From Erysipelotrichaceae bacterium (GTDB taxonomy: Bacteria > Bacillota_I > Bacilli_A > Erysipelotrichales > Erysipelotrichaceae), in the NCBI GenBank assembly GCA_030525525.1, contig JAUNEN010000016.1, forward strand, positions 1 to 47,739: 47,739 bases of DNA, read 5' to 3'. This document shows positions 33,713-43,378 of the stretch, piece by piece (within the stretch, counting starts at the first letter, position 1; each line of letters begins with the position of its first letter). The translations under genes and the position numbers were made by a program. The notes under the pieces are model-generated. The model did no database searches. It was not told the origin of the DNA and saw nothing but the letters and a program-made list of their open reading frames with translations.

Positions 33713-36643
33713 TCAATAAGCTGTTTCTGCGAGGTTGTCTTTTCTTTTCTTCACATCCTGAGATTCAGAAGGCTTTGGCTTTGCAGCAGGCTTTACTTTC
33801 ACTCTGCATTCAGCACTCAGATCATTTTCTGTTTTGATTGTAATAGATGCCGTTCCTTCTTTGAGTGCGTGAATCAGGCCGTTCTCATCAACCTGCAGGA
33901 TGGTTTCATCACTTGATTCCCATGTCACATTTTTCAGAATGTGTTCCGGTTCAAGGACATATTCAAGCTGATGCTTTTCATCTTCTTTCAGTTCGAGTTC
34001 AGTTTCTTCAAGCCTGATGGATGTCGGCTTAAGATCCGGGAAGATGCAGAGAAGATCATGGTCAAGTGCATACTTTGCACCGTATGTATCATGATTGACA
34101 AAAATCATCAGATTCTCATTGTCTTCAAATGCATTCTCTTTGATTTCCTTAACTTTTTCCGAGAGTGTCACCTTCCTGAGATCCGTACCTGCAAATGCAG
34201 ATTCACCGATATAGGTCAGAGAAGAAAGATCCATGTCGCAATCAAGTCTGACATTTTCAAAACAATGATCGCCGATACTTCTGATCTTCTGTTCTGAAAG
34301 ATTCAGATCGGAAAGATTTCCGGCATATCCTTCCCAGCCGCTGTCTCCGTAATACAAAGAGCTGATGAAGAGGTTGAATGTCTGGATATCATGGATATCG
34401 AACATCCGTTCTGTCATATTGTCCTGATCCGAAACAAACAGTGAAAGGAAGCGGATTGTTTCGGAAGACACTTCACTGAATACATTGAGCACAGCCGTCA
34501 GATCTTCAGAAATTTTGCGGAAACTCTGTGCATTCTCAGCATCTGTACCGTGAGTCAGATATTCTTTGAGCTCATTGAGCTTTTCTTTGTTTTCTTCCAG
34601 CCATTCCCTGAATTCTTCTTCATCCAGTTTTTCTGTTTCTTTTTCAAATTCTTCTGTCATTTTTCTGACTGACTCAATTTCACTGATAAAGTCATATTCT
34701 GCTTCATGCAGAACGCACTGCATCAGATGATCCAGCCAGCTTCTCTGCAGAACTGCCATCACATCCTGATGTCTGTACATCAGAACAGAAGAAACAGAAC
34801 GGAAGCTTTTCTTTTCTTCCAGGATTGCTTTGAGATAAGGCTTTGCCTGCTCCATGATCTCGGTGTTATTGAGCGATGAAAGATAAAGATCAATCTCAGC
34901 CGGATTCAGAGCTCTTGCATTGGCAGCCGCAAATCTGCGCATGACATTTGCATTCAGACGCTCATTTTCACAAAGATCTATATCTTCTCCATATCTTCCA
35001 AGTCCCGGATTCCCGACACTCAGATATGAAATCAGATCATCTTTGCGGATGAAGTTATGGATATTGGCAAACTTCCGATCAGTCTCAGTGACTTCTGCCA
35101 CAGGCGGACATGCGAATGTATAGCAAGAGACATTGCATTCATTTGAAAGATCACCGAAGAGTTCCGATTCACTCATTTTCTTAGCCAGCAGATTGGCAAT
35201 CGCACCGCCTGAACCATATCCCGTGATGAAGAAGATATGTTCTGATGCAAGGGTATCTTCAGTTTCAGCTGCGATGATTTCCTTCAGCTTTTCTTCAATT
35301 CTTCCCTGAATTTCAAAGTCCGGATACAGTTCTTTGCCGCTGAGTGCGATCAGGAACAATTCATATTCCTGTTTCTCGGAATCAGTGAAAGTCTGATATG
35401 CAATTGTATACTGATGATCTTCATCGGTATGAATCTGTTCTTCTTCGATTCCCATCTGCTTATACAGGGATACGATCTTTGATTTATCAGATGCGGCAAG
35501 TGATAAAGCCATCGCATTCTTCGCTGCTTCCGGGTTCAGTGAACGCGGATCAGAGAGGAAATTGTCCTGATCGAAAATCATGGAGATCTCATCAGTTCTG
35601 ACTGCTTTTGAGTCAAAGCTGTCGGAAGAATCATCGTGCCACTTCCATGCCTCGCTTAGCGGATATCTTTCATTCAGATACGATTCAGTCGGCTGATAGA
35701 TTCTTTCGATATATGTATTGCCGTTCAGCATGATGGCGGTGTTGAATTCATCCCATGTGTAATCACTGATGCAGATCAGTCCGTCATTGCCGACATTGCC
35801 ATGAAGGACAATCAGACCGTGTTCATCATAGGAAAGAATGATCAGTGAATGTCCGGCTGTTCTCAGATACGCTCCGGGCTCTCTTCTGACATTTGCCTCC
35901 ACAAAAGCTTCATAGGATACCAGTGTCAGTCCTGCCGCATCTTCAACTGTTTCCGAATGTCTGTGTGTCAGATACGGATCTTCGCCGAACAATGTATGGT
36001 AAATGCCGACTGCATAGATGAAACATGACTGACCGGAATGCCTGCGGTTGGCCGCCCAGAGCGTCAGTCCCGGGATCACCGCATGTGTACCGAGTCTTGC
36101 GATCACTTCTTCACGATTGCCGTCAGTTAATCCGATACTTCCCTTCAGTGCATCATTGAGACGTTTGGCAAGTGCAGGCCGCTTTGTATAGTCAAAGCAC
36201 GATACATCGGAAAGTGATGTATATACCGTTCCGGTCGGCGCAACGAAAACTTCTTCACTATCCTCTTCAATGATTTCTTCAGGTTCTTCCTCTTCGGTAT
36301 TCTCTTCCGGGTTTTCTTCTTCTGTCGCAGTTTCTTCCGGATTTTCTTCTTTGACTTCAATCACCGGCTCTTCAAATTCAGGCATGATCAAAACCGGAGG
36401 ATCTGTCGGTTCGGGTGTTTCTTCCGCCGGCGGTTCAGTTTCAACAGGTTCTTCTGTCTCAACCGGTTCTTCCGGTTCAACGGGTTCTTCCGTTTCTTCA
36501 GGGTCACCTTCATTCTCTTCCGGTACTTCTGTATTTACAGGCTCATTTTCATCTGAAATGACTTCTTCGGCCTTTAATGAGATATGAAAAGACGAAAAAA
36601 TCATTACAAATGACAGAATCAGAACGATGATCTTTCTTGTCAC
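33713..36643 (-). CDS. secreted multidomain protein: papain-like, lipase-3-like, LRR, Big2
   Basis: 976 aa from GTG 36641-36643, chosen because AAGGAG is seven bases upstream; an ATG at 36688 lacks one. A signal peptide (to about residue 25) precedes a Glu/Pro/Thr-rich region (25-135). A papain-like fold follows, with Cys207 (SGQSCFIYA), His265 (AGHSLIIL) and Asn283 (HGNVGN). A class 3 lipase-like region has GYGSGGA at 475-481 where GHSxGGA is expected, so the serine is displaced and lipase activity is doubtful. Near the C-terminus are one or two LRR_5 units (about 815-885) and a Big2 domain (about 890-960). No LPXTG or SLH anchor is visible. Confidence 0.85.
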   Translation of the reverse strand: MTRKIIVLILSFVMIFSSFHISLKAEEVISDENEPVNTEVPEENEGDPEETEEPVEPEEPVETEEPVETEPPAEETPEPTDPPVLIMPEFEEPVIEVKEENPEETATEEENPEENTEEEEPEEIIEEDSEEVFVAPTGTVYTSLSDVSCFDYTKRPALAKRLNDALKGSIGLTDGNREEVIARLGTHAVIPGLTLWAANRRHSGQSCFIYAVGIYHTLFGEDPYLTHRHSETVEDAAGLTLVSYEAFVEANVRREPGAYLRTAGHSLIILSYDEHGLIVLHGNVGNDGLICISDYTWDEFNTAIMLNGNTYIERIYQPTESYLNERYPLSEAWKWHDDSSDSFDSKAVRTDEISMIFDQDNFLSDPRSLNPEAAKNAMALSLAASDKSKIVSLYKQMGIEEEQIHTDEDHQYTIAYQTFTDSEKQEYELFLIALSGKELYPDFEIQGRIEEKLKEIIAAETEDTLASEHIFFITGYGSGGAIANLLAKKMSESELFGDLSNECNVSCYTFACPPVAEVTETDRKFANIHNFIRKDDLISYLSVGNPGLGRYGEDIDLCENERLNANVMRRFAAANARALNPAEIDLYLSSLNNTEIMEQAKPYLKAILEEKKSFRSVSSVLMYRHQDVMAVLQRSWLDHLMQCVLHEAEYDFISEIESVRKMTEEFEKETEKLDEEEFREWLEENKEKLNELKEYLTHGTDAENAQSFRKISEDLTAVLNVFSEVSSETIRFLSLFVSDQDNMTERMFDIHDIQTFNLFISSLYYGDSGWEGYAGNLSDLNLSEQKIRSIGDHCFENVRLDCDMDLSSLTYIGESAFAGTDLRKVTLSEKVKEIKENAFEDNENLMIFVNHDTYGAKYALDHDLLCIFPDLKPTSIRLEETELELKEDEKHQLEYVLEPEHILKNVTWESSDETILQVDENGLIHALKEGTASITIKTENDLSAECRVKVKPAAKPKPSESQDVKKRKDNLAETAY

Positions 36644-36814
36644 AGCTTTTCTCCTTGCGTCTGTGCTTCGATAACTTAAAGTTAGCATATTTCACCATCG
36701 GAAAAAAGAGAGAATGGAAACCATAAGATGAAAAAAAGTTCATCTTAAGAATTGATGAGGAATCATGACAGAAAAAGGAAATATATGTAATGACGAAAGT
36801 GAGGATTATAAGTC

Positions 36815-36985
36815 ATGCTGAATATGACATTGAAAGAATTTCTGAGTGCGATTCTGGAGGAAGAGATGCAGGACAGTGAGATTGATCTGATCCTGAAATG
36901 CTATGCAGAAGGAGCATTTGAGCTGATCGATTTCAGGGAAGCTCTTGAATTTTCAAGAAAGGAGCGGATTGAAGCGATGTCCTGA
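36815..36985 (+). CDS. 56-aa acidic small protein
   Basis: ATG 36815-36817 has GAGGA nine bases upstream, and the ORF ends at TGA 36983-36985. The product is acidic and helical: MLNMTLKEFLSAILEEEM, then residues with IDLILKCYAEGAFELIDFREAL. It is followed by a strong terminator at 37007-37036, and codon use is like that of its neighbours. The layout (site, ORF, terminator) supports a real small gene between two divergent/convergent surface-protein genes. No family is recognised. Confidence 0.65.
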   Translation: MLNMTLKEFLSAILEEEMQDSEIDLILKCYAEGAFELIDFREALEFSRKERIEAMS

Positions 36986-37006
36986 TGCAGAGTCACCTCA
37001 CTGAAA

Positions 37007-37036
37007 ACGGAGTAGTTCAGGCTGCTCCGTTTTTTG
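37007..37036 (+). terminator. bidirectional terminator
   Basis: ACGGAG/CTCCGT stem (with flanking A/T) and six T on the plus strand after the 56-aa gene; the A-run before the stem gives a short T tail for the BspA-like gene on the minus strand. Confidence 0.8.
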
Positions 37037-37055
37037 TATCAGATGTAATTCTGTT

Positions 37056-39461
37056 TTATTTTTCCAGCAGATTGTATCTGTGCAGGAATGTTACGATCAT
37101 TGCACGAGTGCACTTACGGCCGACGCCGAATCTGCCCGTTCCGTCATTCAGTCCTACCGTAATGCCGTTGGAGGCTGCCCATGAGATTGATTTGTAATAA
37201 TAAGCATTCTCTTTGACATCCGTGAATGTCTGATAACTTGTAACGGCAGGTTCTCCGGCTGCTCTGTAAAGGAAGGTGACACACTGCTCACGGGTGCAGG
37301 GCTGACCGACTCCGAATCTGCCTGTTCCGTCGTTAAGACCGACCGTAATCTTCTTTTCAGCCGCCCATGTGATCGGCTTGTAATACCATGCGCTCGGTGC
37401 AACATCTGTGAAATGGCTTTCTGTCTCAGGTTCAGGTTCTCCCATGAGTCTCCATAAGAAAGTAACAATCTGTTCTCTGGTACATGTGCCGTTCGGTGAA
37501 AACTTACCGAAGCCGCCGTTGCCGACCGTAATGCCGTTGTCCACTGCCCAATAGACAGGATTATAGAAATACTGTCCGCTGTCTGCCACATCCGAGAAAA
37601 GAACTCTGACAGTGATTTCATCAGTCAGACCGTTTTCTGTTCTTGCGGTTGCCTTTGTGAATCCGACATTCTTCGCAAAAACCACATTCTTATTGATTTC
37701 AATAATATCCGGATTTTCGATTGTCCATGTCAGAAGAGGCTCAGCAACTGTATCCGGGAAATACCAGAGATCAAGTGCTTCCGTCTGTCCTGCAATCAGA
37801 GTCAGATCACCATTGAGGATATCGATCATCTCAGGATAGAGATCGCTGCCGGTAACAGTCAGTTTTGTTTCCTGTGAATAGAAACCAATACCATTTTCAA
37901 GGGTGACATAGCATCTGAAATAGCGATCCGACTCGCTTCTGTCAGCAGTGAAAGTCAATGTGTCAGCGTCTGTACCCGTATACTTTTCACCTTCCAGATC
38001 TTCGAAGCTGTATACGGAATATCCTCTCTGCCACTGGTAGGAAACGATCGGCTCATAGGTTGAGCGGATCGTAAAATTCATTGTTTCACCCGTCTTTGCA
38101 GAAGCATCCTGCGGCTCGGTTACAGCATAGACGTAATGCATATTGATATCATTGAGAGCTGTGTTGTATTCCTCAACAGTGATTTCAGCCCATTGTTCTT
38201 CTGTTCCGACGAAATAGAGATCAAGATCGTCATTGATATTACGGAATGCTTCTTCATTAATATGGCTGAGTACGGAAGAAAGCCATACTTCTTTCAGGGA
38301 TGTGCAGTTGAGGAAAGCACCGTCTCCAATTGAGTCATAATCAAAATATCTGACTTCTTCAAGTGAAGTGCAGTCGGCAAACGCATGTCTGCCAAGATAT
38401 GAGATATGATCAGTTGTGAACTTTTTCAATTTCGGACAGTTCTCGAAGCACTGATCCATGACATTCATTCTTCCGGATGCGTCAACTTCTTCAAGCGCTG
38501 TGCAGTTCTGGAATGCCTGCTGATCCAGTGATGAAATACCTTCCGGAAGAACAATCTTCTTCAATGATGTACAGCCTTTGAAACAAGCAGGGCCGATTTC
38601 CTTGACGCCTTCTTTGACTTCGACATCAGTAAGGCTTGTGCAGTCTTCAAACACAGAATCCGGAAGGTAAATGATATTTGCCGGAATCACCGCAGATCTG
38701 AGTGCCGTGCAGCCTTTGAAAACAGATCCGTTGAACTCAGTCACGCTTTCCGGGATTTCGACTTCTGTCAGTGCAGTATTATTCTCAAAAGCATAGGAGC
38801 CGATTATCTGAATGTTTTCCGGGAGGACAAGCGATTCAAGACCGCAGTTCATGAAGGCATAGGAATCAATCTTCTTCAGCCCTTCAGGCAGGCTGATTTT
38901 CTTCAAAGAACTGCAGTCCGAAAATGCGTCATATCCGATTGTTTCAACATTTTTGCCGAAAACAACATTTTCAAGGCCCTCGCAGTTGGAAAATGTATCT
39001 CTCTCAATCACACTGATTTTATCGGGAATTGTGATTTCCTTCAGCTCAACGCAGCCCATGAAAGCATATTCTCCAAGTTTGCTGAGCTTCTCAGGAAGAC
39101 TGATTCCTGTCAGTTTCCAGCAGCCGGCAAATGCATTCATTCCGATATCAGTCAGACTTTCCGGAAGTGAAACAGAAGACAGACCGTAATGATAAGCGAA
39201 CAGATCATCGGCAATACTGGTGATTCCTTCTCCAACCACAACCCGGGTAATGTCTTCTGTATAATCCGCCCACGGCTGACTGTAGGCGCCGACATCAACC
39301 ATTTTTCCGCTGCCGCTGAGTGTCAGTGTTCCCTCTCCGTCATACTCCCAGGTAATGTTGGAACCGATTGACCCTGAGTCTGCCGCATGCACTGAAGTTG
39401 TATTCACAAAGATCAGAGCCGCAGCGAAAATGAATACGAATAATTTCAGAATTCTTTTCAT
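37056..39461 (-). CDS. BspA-like leucine-rich repeat surface protein with SLH repeats
   Basis: 801 aa. A signal peptide (1-27) precedes about 16 LRR_5/BspA repeats (about 50-430; recurrent LPEGL..I...AF..C..L). A region with Ig-like features (about 450-540) and a Big2-type domain (about 545-620) follow, and then three SLH repeats (about 625-795: FSPNGTCTREQIVTFLWR, GVGQPCTREQCVTFLYR, GVGRKCTRAMIVTFLHR). SLH repeats attach proteins to secondary cell-wall polymer, and LRR_5 proteins often bind host or matrix targets. The SLH repeats resemble those of the pseudogene at 32961 and of the gene at the right edge. It has its own promoter region and a shared terminator. Confidence 0.92.
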   Translation of the reverse strand: MKRILKLFVFIFAAALIFVNTTSVHAADSGSIGSNITWEYDGEGTLTLSGSGKMVDVGAYSQPWADYTEDITRVVVGEGITSIADDLFAYHYGLSSVSLPESLTDIGMNAFAGCWKLTGISLPEKLSKLGEYAFMGCVELKEITIPDKISVIERDTFSNCEGLENVVFGKNVETIGYDAFSDCSSLKKISLPEGLKKIDSYAFMNCGLESLVLPENIQIIGSYAFENNTALTEVEIPESVTEFNGSVFKGCTALRSAVIPANIIYLPDSVFEDCTSLTDVEVKEGVKEIGPACFKGCTSLKKIVLPEGISSLDQQAFQNCTALEEVDASGRMNVMDQCFENCPKLKKFTTDHISYLGRHAFADCTSLEEVRYFDYDSIGDGAFLNCTSLKEVWLSSVLSHINEEAFRNINDDLDLYFVGTEEQWAEITVEEYNTALNDINMHYVYAVTEPQDASAKTGETMNFTIRSTYEPIVSYQWQRGYSVYSFEDLEGEKYTGTDADTLTFTADRSESDRYFRCYVTLENGIGFYSQETKLTVTGSDLYPEMIDILNGDLTLIAGQTEALDLWYFPDTVAEPLLTWTIENPDIIEINKNVVFAKNVGFTKATARTENGLTDEITVRVLFSDVADSGQYFYNPVYWAVDNGITVGNGGFGKFSPNGTCTREQIVTFLWRLMGEPEPETESHFTDVAPSAWYYKPITWAAEKKITVGLNDGTGRFGVGQPCTREQCVTFLYRAAGEPAVTSYQTFTDVKENAYYYKSISWAASNGITVGLNDGTGRFGVGRKCTRAMIVTFLHRYNLLEK

Positions 39462-39559
39462 ATACCCTCCGTTTTTGACTCTTTGAGACAGAGCAAATGA
39501 ACTTTTATAAGAATCATTATTTCATTTCTGTCCCGAAGAGATTTCGTTGAATACATTAT

Positions 39560-42007
39560 ATGTCTTCTGAACTGTGGCTATCGTCATCTATTTACGCAAT
39601 GCGCAGATACCGCTTAAAAACCTATCCATTTGGATGGCATTACGCAGAATTCATCCGATTGCGCAATTCCGGTGTCACGGCAAAACAGATGCTGATTTCC
39701 TGTTTTACATCAAATAAGGTTACAATGATTGAGCATTGTTATAAAAGGATTGTCATGACAGCAGAGATTCATAAAAAACCGGAATACAGATATACATATG
39801 ACAGACTGAACATGCTGTGGGAAAGACATGAAAAGTATCATGAGATGAATACTTTTTCCACGCTTGAAGTGCTTCTTGAAGAACATGAATCATATCAGAA
39901 AGACTTTGATGATGAACTGAAAGAAGAATATGTCAGTCAGAATTATGACCGTTTTCTTGTGCAGCTTTCACTCAATGATCTGCCTTACAGATATGAAACA
40001 ATGAAGCTGATTGAAAAATACGGTACAGCCGGAAAGAATCCGTATGTCAAAGCATTTCTTGATCAGTTTTCCCATCTGGATACCGATCATGACGCATGTT
40101 TCATTTTTCCGGAGAGCTTTTCTTCACAGTTTTTTGTGATCCTTGATGTCTGCCGGAATGCGAAAGAATTCCACCCTGTCCGCAATCTTTTTGAAGATGA
40201 TGAGAAAACTCATTATCTGGCAGTCTTTGACAAGAAGAATATGGATGATGTCCTTCTGATGTATCATCTGCTTTATACAAATTCATCGGAAGATCTCTAC
40301 GGCGGTTATTCTCTTTATGAATACTCTCTTGCCTGGTATCAGAATCACCTGATGATGGACGGGATTGTATTACGGTCTCCCTATCTTCCGGATGCGACTG
40401 CTGTCTATCAGGGAGCGCTTCCCTATTATTTCAATCCAGCCAAAACCGTCTATGTCAGAAGAAATATCGAACACATATTGAATTCAGGATATTTCATTTC
40501 CGAACTTGAATTCTTTCTGTGCCTGATTCGGGAGATCATGCCGGTCTTTGAATGGTGGTATCAGGATCTGACGCTTTATGAACAGAAGGACGGATATCAT
40601 ACCGACTGGAAATTAAGAAGAACAGAAATCAGAACAAGACTCACGGAAGAAGGAATCATACGTCCCAGATGGAAACATGAGCTGACTCTGTTCCATACAA
40701 TCAAAAAGAAATATCCCGATACTCTTTATCAATACCGTCCCGAGTGGCTCGGTCTGCAGTCTCTTGATCTTTATATTCCTTCGATCAGAACTGCAATCGA
40801 ATATCAGGGCATCCAGCATTACAGACCGGTTGAATTTTTCGGCGGGGAAGAAGCACTCACCAAAAGAAATGACCTCGACCGCAGAAAGAAGCAGCTGTGC
40901 ATTGAAAATGATGTCAGATTGATTGAATGGTCCTATGCACTGGATCCGACCGAGCGCAATATTCGTGAAATCCTTGAAAATGAAGAAGATGATCAGCTGA
41001 CCGAATTCCTGAAACTGAAGAGTTTCGATGAATATATGGAAAAGTTTGATCATTTCCTGGATCTTGAAACAGGTGCCGATACCTTTGAAAAAGAGACTTT
41101 TCTGATGGAGAATGATGATCTTTATTCCCATCGTGAAAAAGAATTACTGAGAGAAAAGAAAAAGAAAGACCTGATCAGAGGCCTTCATGAAAAAATCGAT
41201 CTTCTGAAACGTGAGATTGAAACAGAAGGAATCTGGAAACCTGTCAAAGGCAGAGGAAAGATCGAAATCCGCTATCAATATCCTGACGGACGCAGAGGTG
41301 ATATTCTTCATTACCTTGCCGGCATGTATGATGAGCCACTGAGCGTCAGAAACAATGAATATGTCATCAAGGTAAAGCGGAAAGATACAGAAGTGATTGA
41401 ACAGATGGTTCTTTCAAACAGACTGCTGTTCACACAGTTCAGAAAACTCAGAGATAATCCGGCTGTTCTGTTTCTGACAGAGTTCAACCGCATCGCAGAA
41501 ATTGAATCTCTGATGTATCAGGCCAACTGCATCAAAGAAGAATACCGGAGTCTGAGAGCCATTCCTGATGTTGAATTAAAAAAGATTCTGAATGAGTACC
41601 ATAAAAAGCTGAATCACAAGGCTGATGAGATCTATGAATATCTGATTGCCGAAGGAATGAGCCATCCGAGATGGAAATCCGAACAGACAGCATATGCGAT
41701 TGTCAAAGCACATTATCCTGATGCGAAATTCCAGTATCAGCCTGACTTCCTTTTCGGCCAGAGAATCGATATCTTCATTCCTTCGAAAAATACAGCCATC
41801 GAGTATCAGGGAAAGCAGCACTATGAACCGGTTGATTTCTTCGGCGGCAAAGACGGTCAGAAAGCAAATGCCCGAAGAGACATGCGCAAGCTGCGCCGCT
41901 GTAAAGCACATGGCATCGCAATGATCTACTGGGATTATGACAGGCCGTTAAGCGATGATTACTTTGTGAATGAGATCATGCCGCTGATTGAACCGAAAAC
42001 TGCATAA
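39560..42007 (+). CDS. large protein with two PD-(D/E)XK-like nuclease modules
   Basis: 815 aa. Two repeats share the pattern EEGxxxPRWKxExT, YPDxxxQYxP, D-x-IPS, TAIEYQGxQHYxPVxFFGG and a downstream RD/RR..K..C motif. Module A is about 361-460 (Asp403, Glu414, Gln416, His420) and module B about 695-792 (Asp737, Glu748, Gln750, His754). The D...ExQ core fits the PD-(D/E)XK nuclease fold with Gln in place of Lys. Residues 1-350 are not recognised. A basic coiled region links the modules (530-560). There is no ribosome binding site at ATG 39560, so the start could be later. No methylase or helicase is adjacent. It could be a host-defence nuclease. Confidence 0.8.
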   Translation: MSSELWLSSSIYAMRRYRLKTYPFGWHYAEFIRLRNSGVTAKQMLISCFTSNKVTMIEHCYKRIVMTAEIHKKPEYRYTYDRLNMLWERHEKYHEMNTFSTLEVLLEEHESYQKDFDDELKEEYVSQNYDRFLVQLSLNDLPYRYETMKLIEKYGTAGKNPYVKAFLDQFSHLDTDHDACFIFPESFSSQFFVILDVCRNAKEFHPVRNLFEDDEKTHYLAVFDKKNMDDVLLMYHLLYTNSSEDLYGGYSLYEYSLAWYQNHLMMDGIVLRSPYLPDATAVYQGALPYYFNPAKTVYVRRNIEHILNSGYFISELEFFLCLIREIMPVFEWWYQDLTLYEQKDGYHTDWKLRRTEIRTRLTEEGIIRPRWKHELTLFHTIKKKYPDTLYQYRPEWLGLQSLDLYIPSIRTAIEYQGIQHYRPVEFFGGEEALTKRNDLDRRKKQLCIENDVRLIEWSYALDPTERNIREILENEEDDQLTEFLKLKSFDEYMEKFDHFLDLETGADTFEKETFLMENDDLYSHREKELLREKKKKDLIRGLHEKIDLLKREIETEGIWKPVKGRGKIEIRYQYPDGRRGDILHYLAGMYDEPLSVRNNEYVIKVKRKDTEVIEQMVLSNRLLFTQFRKLRDNPAVLFLTEFNRIAEIESLMYQANCIKEEYRSLRAIPDVELKKILNEYHKKLNHKADEIYEYLIAEGMSHPRWKSEQTAYAIVKAHYPDAKFQYQPDFLFGQRIDIFIPSKNTAIEYQGKQHYEPVDFFGGKDGQKANARRDMRKLRRCKAHGIAMIYWDYDRPLSDDYFVNEIMPLIEPKTA

Positions 42008-42055
42008 CAGACATGAATACAGGACATGCCTTTTTGTGACATGTCCTGATTTTTG

Positions 42056-43168
42056 TTACTGTTCAAATGAGAAGCCTTCAAAGACCGGATAGCCGCTGTA
42101 TTCACGGCATTCTTCTTCCCCGCTCAATACACGCATCGCGCCTTCTGCCAATGCTTCCGTTTCAAAGCTGCCCGGATACACAAAGATCGGTGCAATCCAG
42201 GAAAGATCATCTTTCAATTGGGATAAGAGAATCTCATCTCTGGCAAGTCCTCCTGTGATCAGTATCGCATCAACTTTTCCTTTGAGAACGCCCGCCATTG
42301 CGCCTGCCCATTTGACGATTGTATATTCCATCGCATTTAATGCAAGCTCCGCAAACTTATCACCTTTTGCGATCATTTCATCACGGATATATCTGACATC
42401 ATCCGTACCGCATAGTTCAATCAGGCCACCTCTTTTTGTACAGAGGTTTCTGATCTCTTCAAGCGTCTTTCCGTTCTTCGACATTTCACGCACATCCGCA
42501 AAGCAGATATCACCTGTCCGGTTGGGTGAAATCGGTCCCTGACCGTCAGTGATTCTTGTCTGATCGATTGCTTTGCCCTTCTGATGCGCCGCAACCGAGA
42601 TCGCTCCGCCCATATGAATCACAATGTAATTGCAGTCTTCATACTTTACGCCATGCTGTCTGCTGTGGGTGATCGCTGTCTGCTTCATATTGAGCGGATG
42701 AGCTCTTGAAGTCCGGTAGATTCCTTTGACGCCGGTGATTCTTGCTTCATCGCATAATTCGTCCACGCACATCGGATTGACAAAGAATGAAGGAATGCCG
42801 AGCCTGTCGCCGATATGTCTGGCAAGCACAATCCCGAGGGTTGCCGGATGGTTGATTCCTGCCTGATCATTGAGCGCATGTTCATAGGCAATTTCATTGA
42901 TCCGGTAGGTTCCGCCTTCACATGAATAAATCCCGACGCCTCTGCCTGAGACTGCATCCAGTTCATCCAGATTGATATGATTTTCTTTCAGAATGCTGTA
43001 GATCTGCTTTTCACGGATCGGCACCTGATCTTTGAATGAGCTGCAGCCTTTAAAATCATTCTCATCGGTTTTCGCATCCATGTCGAAAATGATCCTGTCG
43101 CCTTTCATGATTCCGATTTTGTTGGACGTGGAACCGGGATTAATGGTCAGAACTGTATATTCTTTCAT
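42056..43168 (-). CDS. buk: butyrate kinase
   Basis: 370 aa, full-length acetokinase-family enzyme. It forms butyrate and ATP from butyryl phosphate and ADP, or works on branched-chain acyl phosphates. The N-terminal NPGSTSNKIGIM phosphate motif and GVGIYSCEGGTYRI, INHPATLGIVLA, and HMGGAISVAAHQKGKAID match Buk more closely than acetate kinase. Phosphotransbutyrylase is not in this window. A TATAAT on the minus strand at 43223-43228 could be its -10. It is monocistronic. Confidence 0.95.
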   Translation of the reverse strand: MKEYTVLTINPGSTSNKIGIMKGDRIIFDMDAKTDENDFKGCSSFKDQVPIREKQIYSILKENHINLDELDAVSGRGVGIYSCEGGTYRINEIAYEHALNDQAGINHPATLGIVLARHIGDRLGIPSFFVNPMCVDELCDEARITGVKGIYRTSRAHPLNMKQTAITHSRQHGVKYEDCNYIVIHMGGAISVAAHQKGKAIDQTRITDGQGPISPNRTGDICFADVREMSKNGKTLEEIRNLCTKRGGLIELCGTDDVRYIRDEMIAKGDKFAELALNAMEYTIVKWAGAMAGVLKGKVDAILITGGLARDEILLSQLKDDLSWIAPIFVYPGSFETEALAEGAMRVLSGEEECREYSGYPVFEGFSFEQ

Positions 43169-43378
43169 ATTCCACCTGTTCTTTCTGTTTATGATTTTTT
43201 AATGGGAATGCTCTTCAGCCATATTATAACCGCAGAATTCAAGCATGCGATATGATTCACCATAAGAGAATCACACAACAGAAATTCTGTGAATATTTTA
43301 TGAAACCATCATAAATTGAAAATCTGCATTTTAAGCTATGCTATACTTAAAAAAAGAAAACGCGGAGGATATCATAAT

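Noticed and set aside
36270-36587. Ser/Gly-rich plus-strand frame
   Set aside because: It is the antisense shadow of the Glu/Pro/Thr-rich region of the multidomain surface protein.
36644-36688. ATG 36688 as the start of the multidomain surface protein
   Set aside because: It lacks a ribosome binding site and would put charged residues before the signal peptide; GTG 36643 with AAGGAG fits better.
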